From the NCBI GenBank assembly GCA_038373885.1, contig JAWZYV010010319.1:1274509-1338508 (forward strand): a DNA stretch of 64,000 nt, read 5' to 3'. The notes under the pieces are model-generated. The model had not been told where the DNA came from, did no database searches, and saw only the letters and a program-made list of their open reading frames with translations. This DNA comes from Cheiracanthium punctorium. Lineage: Eukaryota; Arthropoda; Arachnida; Araneae; Cheiracanthiidae. A program made the position numbers and the translations under genes. Shown in pieces: positions 1 to 12,110 of this stretch (positions are counted from its first letter, which is position 1; each line of letters opens with the position of its first letter).

Positions 1-1440
1 ACTTTAAAGTATCATTTAAAAATTCTTTTTCTGCTTTTCATATTTGGATTTTATGCCGTTCGTCAAAAAAAAGGTCGCAAATGGCTCTTGTAGGATTTTT
101 TAACTTAAACAGCCAATTTTTTTTTCTGTTTTTCATCCGATTTCAAAATATTTGGATTAATGTTTTTTTTTTTCCCCAAGTTACACTCCAACAAAAATAA
201 AAAGCATACGTACATTTCTGCTAAATAAAGTCCCTGAAAACTAACATTTTTGGTTTTCAAAGTCTTAAATGTGCAAAACTAAAGCCTTTTTGAATAATTT
301 AAAATGAATGGGAATAAATAAGTATCCTTTACTTTTAAATACAAATATGATACCATATATATATATTCATATTTGTATCAATACATGTATATTCATATTT
401 GCATGTATGTATATATAACATAAAAAATTATATTTTTAAATTTATTCTCATATCTTGATTGCTTCATAAATAATTCATTTTAAACATGTGCTAAAAGCTT
501 TTCAAGTTCCTAATAACTCATCTTCAACAGCTTCAAGAACCATTAATCTCATAAATGATTTGGAGCATGTGCAATTTGTCGGGTTTAAATAAACACGTGA
601 GAAAAAAAATACTCTCATTTGTTAAATTTAAATTTAATAATTATTTTTAAAAAGTAAAAAATTGTAAATACATGGTTTAAAATGTGAATATACTGAAATT
701 GCAGACAAGAGTTTTTTTTAAACAATATTCACTGTTAATATTATAGTGATCAGTTAATGAATTTGTCACTTTCAAACAACTTTGACTTTTTCCAACTTTC
801 GAATCGTCTTCCTTTCTTTAAAAATTATTAACATATAATATATATATAGATAGATAGATAGACTGAAAATGCGAAACAAATATTTAAAATTAAAATTTTA
901 ATCAGCACTTGCGTGCTATTAATCACTCGCCAGCAGTTGTAAATTCGACCACTTTTTAAATTCCTCAGAAAGACAAATACGACCCACGGATGGATTATGA
1001 TAAATTTCTAAATATATTGAAACGAGATAGGCTAATAAGGCAGAACATAAATTATCACACACTTTCCAACAAAACGAAGCAAGAAAGACAACTGTGGTGC
1101 CGTTGCATTGATTAAAATGCACTTTCCCACATAATCAAGATTAAACGGACATCAAACAAGTACGTAGTTTATTTGAAGAAATTTTAAATTTTTATTTTTT
1201 ATTTTTTATTGTTATTTTACATTTCTTAAAACTAGGTTTTGTAAGTGAAATCTAATTCAATTATAAAAAAAAAAGGATTTAATAAGATTAGTTTTCATAA
1301 AATATTCATTAGTGAGTTTTTTGTTATAAATTGCATTTTCACTACATTTTAATAAATCTCTTGAGTGTATCTCCACACTCTTCTAATAACTGGTTTCTAA
1401 GTAAGTAATCTGGGGAAAAAAAGTATAGTTATATATTTAT
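1..1440. other. AT-rich gene-free stretch
   Basis: No coding region is supported; the only open frames are short and of low complexity. It holds a (TA)n/ATATTCATATTTG microsatellite around 350-415 and a short (ATAG)n run at 846-861. Nothing else is recognised. Confidence 0.6.
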
Positions 1441-1650
1441 CCTGTTTCCGATGTAACTGTGTGGGAGATATCTGAAGTGTGAAGGTCCAGGGTTCTGGCG
1501 TATCGTGCGGCTGTCGATCTAACGGTATGCAATTTAGAGCAGTTTTTCCATATATAACGTGAATACTCGTTGAGACCTCTTAAAAAGTACTCCGTCTAAT
1601 GCTCCCCTCCTCCTAAGCCGATACCCGTCGCGTAGGTTTGCCTAAACACA
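1441..1650 (+). repeat. degraded tRNA-derived SINE, family A
   Basis: This stretch aligns by eye with the better preserved copies at 26,036-26,255 and 53,896-54,114 (both minus). Shared landmarks in order are GAAGTGTGAAGGTCC, the B-box remnant CAGGGTTCTGG, CGGCTGTCGATCTAACGG, AACGTGAATACTCGTTGAGA and a tail CGTAGGTTTGCCTAAA. The A box is no longer clear. It is a dead polymerase III retroelement copy, older than the other two. Confidence 0.65.
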
Positions 1651-2985
1651 AAATACAAACATTCGATGCAATTGTTTCTAAATTTAAAACGATCTGTATG
1701 AAGTTTCTGTTAAACAGACAGTCAGAATGAATATACGGTCTGTTCCAAAATTATGAAACCACAAGCCTTTGCACTTCTTAAATCATTAAAGAAATACTTT
1801 GGTCATGTATTCAAAACTACTTCACATCAGTGCACGACATTTAAAATATAGTTTAGCAACTTATTTGAGAAAGAAATTTACTTTCAAGCAATATAATGGG
1901 AAGCATGTTACAAAATTATAAGTACGCAAGTAAGAGGAAAAAATAGTTTTAGCATTTTTCTTGTTGAAACTTGCATCTAGATCCTTCTAAAAAGGATCTA
2001 CTTTTACAACACTTCCCTATAACATCACTTCTGGTTCGAGTTTTATTGCAACGAGTTCATTTTATCGCCAACTCTTAACAAATTACGATTACCTTTAAAC
2101 GTCCCCTTACATAACAAGAACCAACATAAAACAAAATAGAAACAAATAAAGTAAAACAGACCTGAAAAATGTTTCCCTAGAATTTATTTTGCAACAATCT
2201 GAAGCCAGAACTATAACTAATCTGTAACCACCTTAAATACTCACCTAATAGAATAGTTGTACACCCTCCAAAAAAAAGTGTCCGAGTAAGAGATAAATTT
2301 CCTATTTTAGATTTGAAAATAATAACTGAGTTTTTGAAAAACGCATACTTTGACAGCAAACTTAACAGAAATAAGGAAATTCATATTTATACATAGCCTA
2401 ATTCATATTCTATGATGAATAATTTCTAATATACGAAACCATGGTAGGAAATGTATCTCTTACTCGAATACTTTTTTTGTTGGGTGTAAACCTGTCTTTC
2501 CTATTCGTTTATTTGCTTCGTGCTTATTTCCCTTGCAGTTCTCTGTTTTGTGTATGTTTCCCTGCGACTTTTGCTGTAACTTTAGCTGTGCTGTAGGATT
2601 GTGGTTTGAGTGCGCCTTAAAAATGTATTTTAAAAAATGACATAATAGGATCTTTTAGTTCTATAGTTTAATCCACTGTTGTGGTGATATTTTTCTTGAG
2701 AGCTCTGTCACGAAGTAAGACTTTAAGGAGGTTTCACTTTTATTACAAAGCTGAATAACGTCAGTCGTGCATATAGATGACGCAACACATCACTCAGCAA
2801 CTGATGTCTGTGATGTCTAGCCATCGAACAAATGACAATATTCACAGAATCTTTATTTACAAAGTAAATGACACACGGACAGACAGTATTTACATTATAT
2901 TTCATGCGGTGAAAAACATTTGGATTGTTTTAAATTCCCGCTAACTCAGACTTTTAGTGAAATCTCAAAACTCATATTAAAATAC
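1651..2985. other. AT-rich gene-free stretch
   Basis: No gene, RNA or element end recognised. A small hairpin TAGATCCTT...AAGGATCTA lies near 1,978-2,000. Confidence 0.5.
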
Positions 2986-3088
2986 TGTTGCAGAAATAAC
3001 TTTGCTAATTCCTGGGTTCGTCGTTCTAAAGTCCAGTTGGTGTAGAAACTTTTAGAAAAGAGTCCACTTGTCAGGATAGAACACAAAC

Positions 3089-3094
3089 TTTATT
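3089..3094 (-). terminator. polyadenylation signal of the LTR
   Basis: AATAAA on the minus strand, followed within about 40 bases by a T-rich stretch; the position fits the R/U5 boundary of the LTR. Confidence 0.45.
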
Positions 3095-3433
3095 GCTTCT
3101 AGAACTTCGTCGAACAATCAGCTGTACCAAATTCACAGGCACTAACGGCCAGTAGCACGTTTATAACACTCCACTTAGTACCGAAGCTTACACAAATGCT
3201 GTAATTCTCACACAAAATAAAACACTTCCACAGGCAAAATTCAGTGGAAATACACGAGGGTTAACACTAACAGTCCCTCTAGACTCAACAATGAAGAGAT
3301 TAAGCACTTAAAAAATCAGCTTCGAAAAGCAAGCGAAAATACCGCTTCTATAGCGTCAATACAAAGCGTAACGCAGCAAACTCACTCGACGAGAGCTCGA
3401 TGAACACTGAATCAAACTGGTGGAGCCCGCTGC

Positions 3434-3441
3434 TTTTATAG
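3434..3441 (-). promoter_or_regulatory. TATA box of the LTR
   Basis: On the minus strand the sequence is ACTATAAAAGCAG, a strong TATA box. It sits upstream of a GC-richer leader and the AATAAA signal, as expected for an LTR promoter. Confidence 0.5.
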
Positions 3442-3885
3442 TCTTCGATGAAGATCATAGAAGGTTCCAGAGAGACTTATCCGTGGAATTTAGTAGAACA
3501 GGCTGGATTATGATTGCGTAATAGAGGAGTAATATTAGGCTATTATGCATGTTAATGCAGAAAAACTAACTTTACAAGCCCCATTGGGAAAATCGCGCCA
3601 AATGACCAAAATGTCGCCAAGCGTGGAGACTTCCTGCGAAATATCACCAAATTTGGCGCCAAAATAAGTCCCCAAAAGCCGAGGAGCAATGTTTCTCGAG
3701 ACCAATATTTCTTTCTAGAAATTGCTATAGAAATCAATGGGGAAACCCAAACCTCCGTATCTACGGTTCTAGTTGACCGGTTTTGACGCAACAAAAAAGC
3801 AAAATTTAACTATTTGACTCATAGAAAACGAATTGTGAATTATTTTAAACCCCAAAACAGCGTTTTGCCCCCAAAATTCGTAACA

Positions 3886-5645
3886 ATATTAAACTAATAC
3901 TGCAGTTAAAAAAAAATCAATAATGTATTCAAAGCAATTATCTGGAATAAGATAATCTGGAATAAGAAACCCACTCGTAACAAATATAAACTCGATGTTT
4001 TAATCATCTCAACCCATCAAGTGCCTACGAGAAGTGTTTTCTTATATAGTTTAATTATGTGACTGTGTCTGCATATGTTATTTTAACTATACGTAAACTG
4101 TTCAGCGTAATTATTTTAGTGATGTTTAAAAAACTGTTTTGTTTCAACTCTGGGTGTCTCGTCGTTTAAGTGAAGTCCTGCAGATGATAAATTGTAAATT
4201 TTTCTAGTGTTTATATTCTTTTTATAAATCGCACATATGTACAAAAATTTAGATATTGATATTGGGTTTTGAAATGTAGATGCAAGAGTAAAGTAATGGT
4301 TGCTTGATTTTGTGAAAATAATCAGGGATTTAAGGGGAAAAATATCAGATGACAGCGTTTTTCAAAAGTAAGTTTTGGGGACAAATTTTGTCCTTTTTCG
4401 TGTATGGTTTTATCATATGAATAAATTAATTGTAGGCAAACAATAACTATCCGAGCTTATGTTAAAAGATAAAGTAACATAATTTAAATACTAAACATAA
4501 ACATAGTTTTAAAATATTATTTTCTTATTAAATATTAAACATAATTTAGGTATGTATTTATTGTATCTATATAAAATAATTTTTTATTTATACTTATTTA
4601 TTTATTTTTTTTTCTATGAAAGAAGCTAATGAATATTCAAAAATTAATAAATGTTTTTTAAAGATAATAAGTATTGTTTTATTCCATGAAGAATGTGTGA
4701 TTCTACTTCCCTGTTATTCGTAAGTTTTGACAACATGTTCTTAAACTGCATTTTTGTTAAAACGATAATTTTCTTTTCCTAGTCTTTTAAATCAGAAAGA
4801 GATAAAACATCGAATTCAGATGTCATAGCAAAAAAGAATTCATTAACTGTAACATGAATCTGCTAAAGAATGTTTTATTTATTTTCAGACAGCTTACGAT
4901 ATCTACCTACATAAAGTGAAAAATAAATTTAAAAATCCTTTCAGCGAGAACAAATTTATGTGAAGTGGAAAATACAACCAAAAGAACAGTTCTAGAATTC
5001 GTAGGTGAAAATTAATTATCGCAGAGAGCGATGAGAAAGAAAGAGGTGGAAGATCAAGAGTTGTATTTATAGCCGAGAATCTAAATTGAAAGCTTACATT
5101 TATAAGGCTATCTGAGGCTTTAACAGTAAAAGCCATATTTGTTATCGTTGAAAGTTCGGTAATATTTGAGAGTTCTAAGGAAATGTAACTTTTTCAATTT
5201 GGATCGAATAAGGAGTTCACGTCAGTAGTTATCAAAAAGAGCTTCCAATTAATGGCTTTTATTTTTATTTTTCAAAAGTTTAACCAGCCTTTTTATTTCG
5301 AAATATTACATTGCAGTTTGGTTGAAATAGGATTTGAGAAATTTATCATATGCACACTTTTCAAAAGAACCTCAAAAATATGCAATTTTTCTTATTATCT
5401 TTGAAAATCACCCAGACTTTTAAAAGTTTTTGTAAATTCTGACTGTCAACAGTTCATACATATTATATGAAAAATTACGAAAATGAAACAGAAATTTCTA
5501 CAGGTCTTTTGAGATTTCGAAATGTTTTCTATAACTAATTATTAACATTTTTCAGTTTATTATTATTATTATTATTATTACTATTATTATTATTAGTTTC
5601 TTAATTTTTTTCTCTCTTATTTTATGATAAAATGTCTATAAGAAA
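3886..5645. other. AT-rich gene-free stretch
   Basis: No gene recognised. The short frames here lack domain features. A (TTA)n microsatellite lies at about 5,560-5,595. Confidence 0.5.
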
Positions 5646-5865
5646 TTGCCGACCAGTAGCCGAGTGGATAAGACTACTGAACACTGGTGTTGGTAGAAAC
5701 CGAAGTGTGATAGTCCAGGAATTCTTACCTAACGATCTAGAATTTATGTCTGAATGTAACATGAATGCGCGTCAGAACCCATAAAATTGTCCACCCTCTT
5801 TAGCAAATAGACTTCTTGTAGCTTTGCCTTAATCAAACAAATAAATAAATAAATAAATAAAGATT
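5646..5865 (+). repeat. tRNA-derived SINE, family A-related
   Basis: The head GCCGACCAGTAGCCGAGTGG has a polymerase III A box (TAGCCGAGTGG); the B box is worn down to GATAGTCCAGG. Downstream, TAACATGAATGCGCGTCAGAACC matches the family A body (TAATGTGAATACGCGTTAGAACC). The element ends in a simple (AAAT)n tail at 5,838-5,865, as many SINEs do. It is inactive in all likelihood. Confidence 0.65.
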
Positions 5866-6905
5866 TTTTAAGTACATAAAGTATTGGATTCAATATAAGA
5901 GCAAAAGAGAAGGCATTAGAAGGGAAAATTTGCTTGAATCATCATATTGGTAATTTTGCTTGAATTATTAACATGGTATCGAATTTTAAGTTTCAACTAT
6001 TACAAGCAACATTTCAAAGATGCCTTTTAAAACTAGAACAAGATCAGAGCACAGAAAATGTACGTTCATTTACATATTATGGCATTTCTGCTTCCATACT
6101 CAAAACGCTAGTTACTGAGAATTTCACTCATACTGTCTGAATAATAACATTTGTAAATGTAATATATCATTCCAGGAATATTTTCTTTCACACATGTAAC
6201 TCTTCTGACATTATTCCAACTGTATTTTTTTTCAAAAGTTACAAATATTTTTAGTCTAGAAGCAAATTATTAAATGTTGACTACAAGATAGTTTATGAAT
6301 ATTTTACTTCTTACCTCATTACAAAGTATGCAAGTTTTAGAGTATATTATTGCAAATGTTAGTTTAAAATAACAAGTACTATGTATAGGGATATTTATTT
6401 TTAAGAAATATTCCCGCTCATTATACAAATTTCTGATATGTTACTTTAAAAATTCATATAGAAAATAAAGATAATAGGGAGAGTCGCTTAAAAATGAATA
6501 ATTAATTCTGAATTTTTGGCCTCGGGTTTTCTTTAAGACAGGATGAAAGAGTCATTATAACTTTGAGAAATTTATTAAAGTCACTGCCTGAAACTGAAAT
6601 TTCTTTAAAAGTAAGTTTTTTTTTTCAGAATAATAACTTTGTTTAAACTTGTCAGATTTTAAAGTACACGAAACGTATTGGTCTTTGTAATATGAACGAC
6701 CGAAAGCTATCATACCTTAACAACTTAGATCTTCATGTCTATATACCCTTTATTCTTAGATTTGGAGAGTCTACAACAAACGCGAGACTGCCGATCCTAT
6801 AATGAAAAAAATGTATAGCTGACTGTAAGAGCGCTTGCTAACACAAACACAAAGGTTTGATATTTTATTTTGTTAATTTGTGTGTGAGTTCGAAACGCAT
6901 ATCCC
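5866..6905. other. AT-rich gene-free stretch
   Basis: Nothing recognised beyond AT-rich sequence. Confidence 0.5.
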
Positions 6906-6907
6906 AG

Positions 6908-7100
6908 AAAGAGAATCCGGTGGCTTGGAGGTTAAAGGCATGTCCTGCTATACGCCAATCGCCTAAGCGAACGGTCGTGATTTCGATTCCCAACCAACTC
7001 CCTGAGTGTTTAAATTTCGTTTCTCTGTGCAGGCCACTTTATTTGGGGTAGATTTATAAGAACGCACTTGGAACTAAGCATACAACTACAACAATATCCC
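6908..7100 (+). repeat. tRNA-derived SINE, family C
   Basis: GGTGGCTTGGAGGTTAAAGGC carries an A-box-like segment and GTGATTTCGATTCCC a B box, about 50 bases apart as in tRNA promoters. The body differs from families A and B. The remaining length resembles a tRNA-unrelated SINE body ending in CAACTACAACAAT. An open frame across it (6,857-7,051) is a by-product. Confidence 0.55.
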
Positions 7101-7439
7101 AGAAATTGAACCTGCATATTTTAAAGTATAAAAAATAGTGTTGTCTCATGCACAACTAATTTATTTTTTGTAAATATGCTATACTTGGAAGCAAGCGAAA
7201 ATATATGTACTTGGAAGCAATGTTATGTATAAGGGTCGCGCAAATGAAAGTGGCACTATAGGTGTTTTTCGAAATGGTGTTATGGTATTAATATAAATTA
7301 TTATACAAAAGAAAAAATAATGCAGGAGTAACAGATAGGCTAGAGACAAAGTCGCCTTGTAGGTTGAAACACCTTCCCAGAGGTTGACGAGATTACGGAT
7401 ACCTAGGTGAAGAAGCTCTTGAGAAAGGGACAACCTTTA

Positions 7440-7533
7440 AAGCAGTATTGTGTACACACTTCCTTTGCTCATAGACATTTTCTCCGCTATTTCGCAAGTG
7501 GTGTTTCTCCGATTCACTCTCATGAGACAGTCC
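7440..7533 (-). pseudogene. mariner transposase helix-turn-helix fragment (left arm)
   Basis: Read on the minus strand this gives TTCEIAEKMSMSKGSVYTI, the mirror image of the fragment at 7,712-7,800. The two fragments face each other head to head around a 170-base spacer. It has no catalytic domain and is a relic. Confidence 0.65.
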
Positions 7534-7711
7534 ACATCTGCAACTGCTTCCTTGGTGGTAACCGCATGCGCTTGAGCAAGTCTGGATCTGCCGTCAATAC
7601 TGCTCTTTCCACTACGAAAATCCCTACATCATTGAAATACCGATCTGCGTGACATACAATCCATAGAATGCATATTTTAAATGAATCGGCGTCTCGTGAC
7701 GCCGAGACTGT

Positions 7712-7800
7712 CTCGTGAGAATGAATCGGCGAATCACCACTTGCGAAATAGCGGAGGAAATGTCTATGAGCAAAGGAAGTGTGTACACAATACAGCATGA
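7712..7800 (+). pseudogene. mariner transposase helix-turn-helix fragment (right arm)
   Basis: The plus strand reads NRRITTCEIAEEMSMSKGSV, which matches the second helix-turn-helix of mariner transposases (pattern RRLTxxEIAEExxISKGSVHxI). After about 30 residues it runs into unrelated terminal sequence, so most of the protein, including all catalytic residues, is missing. The mirror copy lies on the minus strand at about 7,440-7,533. Confidence 0.7.
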
Positions 7801-8051
7801 AAGGTTGCCCCTTCTCCGGATCTTATTCACTAATTTATTTATTTGTAAATATGCTATACTTGGAAGCAAAAGGTTATGTTCCATCATCTCGTTGACCGCT
7901 GGGACAATTGTTTGAGCCTAAAAGGTGACTTTTTCTAGCCTATCTATAATCCTTGTATTACTTCTTTCTTTCGTATACTAATTTATATTAATACCATTAA
8001 ACCATTTCTCACACCACCTGTTGTGCCACTTTTATTTGGGTGAGCCTGATA

Positions 8052-11000
8052 TATTTTTTAATATACTATGCAGATGAACCGTATTTGCAAATTCGGTATC
8101 ACACACACACACACACACAAAACAAAACTAAAAATGTATCCAGTTTTGAATTTGTGTGTAACGTATAGTGATCTGGGCGAATACTTAATAACATAAAGCA
8201 AATACGTAATTAAAATTTAAACAGAAAAGAAAAGTAAATCTCTGGATAACTTCAAGTGAAGCTGTGCTTCAACTCTACTTCACCTGTGCCACCTAACGTG
8301 CCACGGCTGAAATGAATTCAATAATTATAATCAATAATAAAAATGTTTTTAAACATACGCAACTAGTGCATCAGATGGGAAAACACTGTGGCTTTAAAAC
8401 ACCTGAAGAACCGTTGAAATGGAGAGAGACTTTAAGAGTTCAAAGCACAGCGTGTCCGAGAAAGATCTTTATTATTTTAAACAGTAATAACAAAAATACT
8501 AACCGATGAAATGAATTATCTTTTTCTGAAAAAGAATGAAGAAGTCTAAGATTTTTTGCTGTACCTGCAATGAAGTTGTACGTGAGGTCCTTTATTAGCA
8601 CGAAGAATGTTGAGTCTGTGTTCGATTTTTTTCCAAGTGTTTTCTAATATTCGCAGTGTAACAGCGAGGACTGTCATGGTATATATTACTCGGTAATTAA
8701 TTTTTTTCTAACTCTGAAATCTCAAAAACTCTGTTGCTTGAGCTAATTCCTCCTGACTTAAATGTTTCTGGTTGAAGCTCCATGGTGTGTGGAGCTACAG
8801 CAGTAGACACATGCCGCATATGTCTATTGTTGCACACTTTTTATTGGACAAAGTGGCAATATCTTAAGTGTATTTAACAGTTCTCCTTGCATGTGAATTT
8901 CTTAGAAATTATTATAAGTATTTTTTGAAATATCCATGACATAAAACCTTTTTTTACATATTATTTTTATTCTTTGTTTTCTTTTCTTGTAATGGTTACA
9001 GTCTGTTTAATCTCAGTTTTCGTTCGGCTTATATTTCGAATTTAATTTCTTGTTTTCACTAATGCACTGGTAACTATTCTGCTTTTGTAGGAAGGAGAAC
9101 CTTTATATTCCCCGAAACGCACATAGATATTATTTTACTTTTATATATGTTTCATACAAAGTTGCTTAGCTTTATAATTTTCATTTTAAAAATTGAATGG
9201 AAATTCAATGAAACGAAAACCGAAGTTTTATTTTGTTTTAGTAGCCTATTATTGTAAAGCCAACCTTAGCTTTTATATGTCATATGAGTTTGAAGGTACA
9301 GAAAAGCATAGCAAAGAGTTTATATTAGTGTCTAAATGTCTTTAATAGTTTTTCTTTTTTTACACCTAAAATTTAACAACGTTCATTCATAAATATACTA
9401 ATTTTCTAGGCTAATGTATCAGCATATAAATACATTTTTTTTATATATTGTATTATTCTAGAAAATAAAAAGTACTTTTTCCTTTACAATAAAGTATGTC
9501 ATCATTTCATAATTAACTGTTGCACCAAGCGGAAATAATGTTGTTAAAAATATTTTTCTGTGATTATTGAATCACCTTTTATAAAATCTCCAATTTGTTT
9601 TTCAGAACAATAAAAATATTTAACAGGGAAATATATAGATATATAGTAAGAACGTATTGTTCCATAAATATAGATTTAGAGTTTATTCATAAAACAAAAC
9701 CTCAGATAAACTTTTTATATTGCGTATTCCATGAAATAGTTTTAGTTAAAAGGAATGTGTTGTAATATTTGCACAATAAAATTTACTAACACTTGTATCC
9801 GGAAAATATTAGTTACAAAATATAAGTGTGAAATAAAATGAAATAGTCTAAAAACAAATTCATGAGAATTCTACATCGTGTATCAATATTAATAAAAAAA
9901 AAATCAGACATCTATAAAGAAGTTCCATGTATGCAAACAAAATAAGCTAATTTTTTAAATAAAATTGCAATTAAACGTGGTCTACATTTTTAGTGGGTTT
10001 CAGTATTTTGCAAAATACTGGATTTCTTCCGCAACAAAATATGGAAGTTTTACGCATTGAAAGAATACTAATTATGAGAAGCATTAAAAAATGCATGTTT
10101 ATTACTTTAATTTTTAAATATGAGAACGTTGTTAAGCTTCTTAAATAATGACTTTCTTTTTCAAAAACTATGCAGCTTATGAACACCTAAGCGTTTTGAA
10201 AGTATTTAAAAAACTTCTTTTCAAACTGTACTACGTTGTGTACTTTTATAATCGTTGAACATTCTAGAGTTAATGAATATTCGTAAAAGATTCTCATACA
10301 ATATTTTTTTTAACTTGTGCAGCTCGAGATTTTTTCCCGATTTTGTACTTAAATAGTTTTTTAAGACTATAAAAAATGAAGCGTTTTTCTATTTATAAGA
10401 CTGTAGAGCACTTTTTTTATGAAATAAATGATGTAGATTAATGTTTTAACCTCTGGCGTAAATCTTTGTTTTAAATATAATTTCATTACTTCGATTTTAA
10501 TACTTTGATTTTTTTAAAAGTTTTAAAAGCTAGTTAGTTTAAATAGTAAATTTTTAACAGCAGTAAATAACATCCCTGATAAATTAATTAAGATTTTAGA
10601 AATCACCATTGTTTTACTTTTGTTTTACCTTAATATTCATAATATAATAATTACTCAGTGTCCGAGTCAATTTACTAGGTCTTCACCTACAGTTTAGATT
10701 TCATCGGTTTCTAAAAATTACACATCCGAATTTTTTCGAAGCCGTGATCAAGAAATTGAAAAGCGGGTACTAACGTTTTGCCAAGTATTAGATAAGCATC
10801 TGCATGCACAAGGTAGGCATGTTTAACCAGTTAGTGGATGTTCTTACCTTAATGAAACCACTGTTTGTGTTATTTTAATCAGTTTACTGACTTTCTTTTA
10901 CTTGGAAATACATTTTGTATACAATAAATATTTTTTTTCTTCTGAGATGAAAACATTGATAAGTTTATAAATACACAGGTCCACAAAGAAAAGTTAAAAT

Positions 11001-11214
11001 AACTTCAAATTATCTTTTTCCCCACTTGCTGCTTTGGCTAACTTGTGTGAAACTTCAAACGAATTTCTCTTAAAAAGGCCTCCCCCGAGGATTCCGATGC
11101 ATGACTATATCTCTAATGTAGAAGATTTCCCATTGCGAAAAAGCCAACTTTCCTGCAAGACTCTCATACATATTTTTAAAAACAATGTTATATTTTTCAG
11201 CTTCATTTTTTTCA
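8052..11214. other. AT-rich gene-free stretch
   Basis: No gene recognised. A (CA)n microsatellite lies at 8,101-8,118. Two small hairpins lie near 8,777-8,830 (AGCTCCAT...GTGGAGCT and AGACACAT...ATATGTCT). Confidence 0.5.
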
Positions 11215-11290
11215 AAAACTTTCATTTTTTCGAGTTTTCGCATTTTTTCGAGTTTTCGTGTTTTTTCGAGGTTTTTCGAGGTTTTTCTAA
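11215..11290. repeat. T-rich minisatellite, ~16-base unit
   Basis: About four imperfect copies of a unit like CATTTTTTCGAGTTTT. The repeat makes the open frames seen there (repeating KLEK on one strand, HFFEFS on the other), so they are not genes. Confidence 0.7.
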
Positions 11291-11879
11291 TCAATTTATA
11301 TGGATTTGAACTCTTTGAACACTAATTCAAGAAATACCTCAGTGTTTATTACTATTATTATTGTTGTTATTGTTATTATTTATTTAAGTTGAATTTATTG
11401 TGAGAAAAAAGTTATAGGAAATTCATTAAAATGCTTCTTCGAGTTAATTTAGCATTTAAATTTAATTGATTTAGTGTTCTTATATATACATATGAGCCAT
11501 CCTGTTTTCTTAAAGAACTAATTTTCCTCGTGAAACTTTTCATTTATTTAAACTTCATTATGTTTGCCCCCATCGAAACATTCTATACTGTAGCTTAAAA
11601 GGTTTAATAAAACATCCAACATAACAATAAACTTCTTACCTTTTGAGAAGAATTCTGATGAGCCGTACTCTGTTTCTTCCGATACATTTCAAAAACCTAA
11701 TTCTAAATTCTTCCTCCCAAGTTCTACGGCGAAAAAAAGAAAAAGAAAAGAAAAGAAAAAGAAAGTTCTATTAAATTTCGTTAATTCTCTTCAGACGAAA
11801 AACTCTTGTTTAACAGATCATTTATTGAAGCCACAAAACTTTCCAGCCGCAAAAAGAAAATTACTTTCGTTCAAAAGTT

Positions 11880-12110
11880 TGCTCTCAAACAGCAGTTCAA
11901 CTTGGAGCACGTGCTTTTTCTCCGCGCTCCGGGGAGAGAAGTTTGTCCAGAAGCGTCCGAAATTTTCCGCACCGAATTGAGTTTTGAAACGGGCGGCGGA
12001 GAAAATCTTTTAACGGTCCGGCTGCGCCCTCTGGATTTTATGGCAGGGAAAAGTAAAAATAAAATAAAGTAAAAAAGAGAGAGAGAGAGAGAGAGAACGT
12101 CGAAAGCAGA
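11880..12110. other. GC-richer island with (GA)n tract
   Basis: This segment is clearly richer in G+C and CpG than its surroundings (for example CGCGCTCCGGGGAGAG and GGGCGGCGGAG). It ends in a (GA)n tract at about 12,077-12,097. On the minus strand near 12,025-12,035 it has CCAGAGGGCGCAG, the 3' half of a CTCF-type site. Open frames of 88 (plus) and 122 codons (minus) cross it, but neither protein is recognisable. It could be a promoter or first-exon region of a host gene lying elsewhere, or an unrecognised repeat. Confidence 0.3.

Larger units (their letters stand above)
2986..3885 (-). mobile_element. probable solo LTR (Ty3/gypsy-like)
   Basis: Read on the minus strand, the segment starts TGTTACGAA and ends TTCTGCAACA, a typical LTR edge pair with imperfect inverted ends TGTT...AACA. 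Inside it has, in the right order, a TATA box (3,434-3,441), a likely start site about 30 bases on, a polyadenylation signal AATAAA (3,089-3,094) about 345 bases after the TATA box, and a short U5. That gives a U3 of about 480, R of about 330 and U5 of about 90 bases. Flanks are ATAC and ATAT, an imperfect 4-base target duplication. No primer-binding site or gag/pol sequence follows on either side, so it looks like a solo LTR left by recombination. The family is inferred from architecture only. Confidence 0.55.
7230..8049. mobile_element. inverted-duplicated (foldback) mariner remnant
   Basis: The two ends are inverted: AAATGAAAGTGGCAC on the left and the complement of AAATAAAAGTGGCAC on the right. 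TA dinucleotides flank both ends (7,228-7,229 and 8,050-8,051). The inverted similarity continues inward for more than 300 bases on each side. Shared blocks include GTATTAATATAAATTA, ATAGGCTAGA and TTGTGTACACACTTCCTTTG with its complement. Each arm holds the same helix-turn-helix fragment of a mariner transposase, one on each strand. Only about 170 bases in the centre (7,534-7,704) are unpaired. The right arm contains an extra ~45 bases that match DNA just outside the left end. No functional gene remains. Confidence 0.75.

Noticed and set aside
5646..5720. Possible tRNA gene
   Set aside because: The B box and T-arm are lost, and the sequence continues into a SINE body with an (AAAT)n tail.
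7520..7887. Overlapping frames on both strands
   Set aside because: They result from the inverted duplication of a mariner fragment; only the short helix-turn-helix pieces are real relics.
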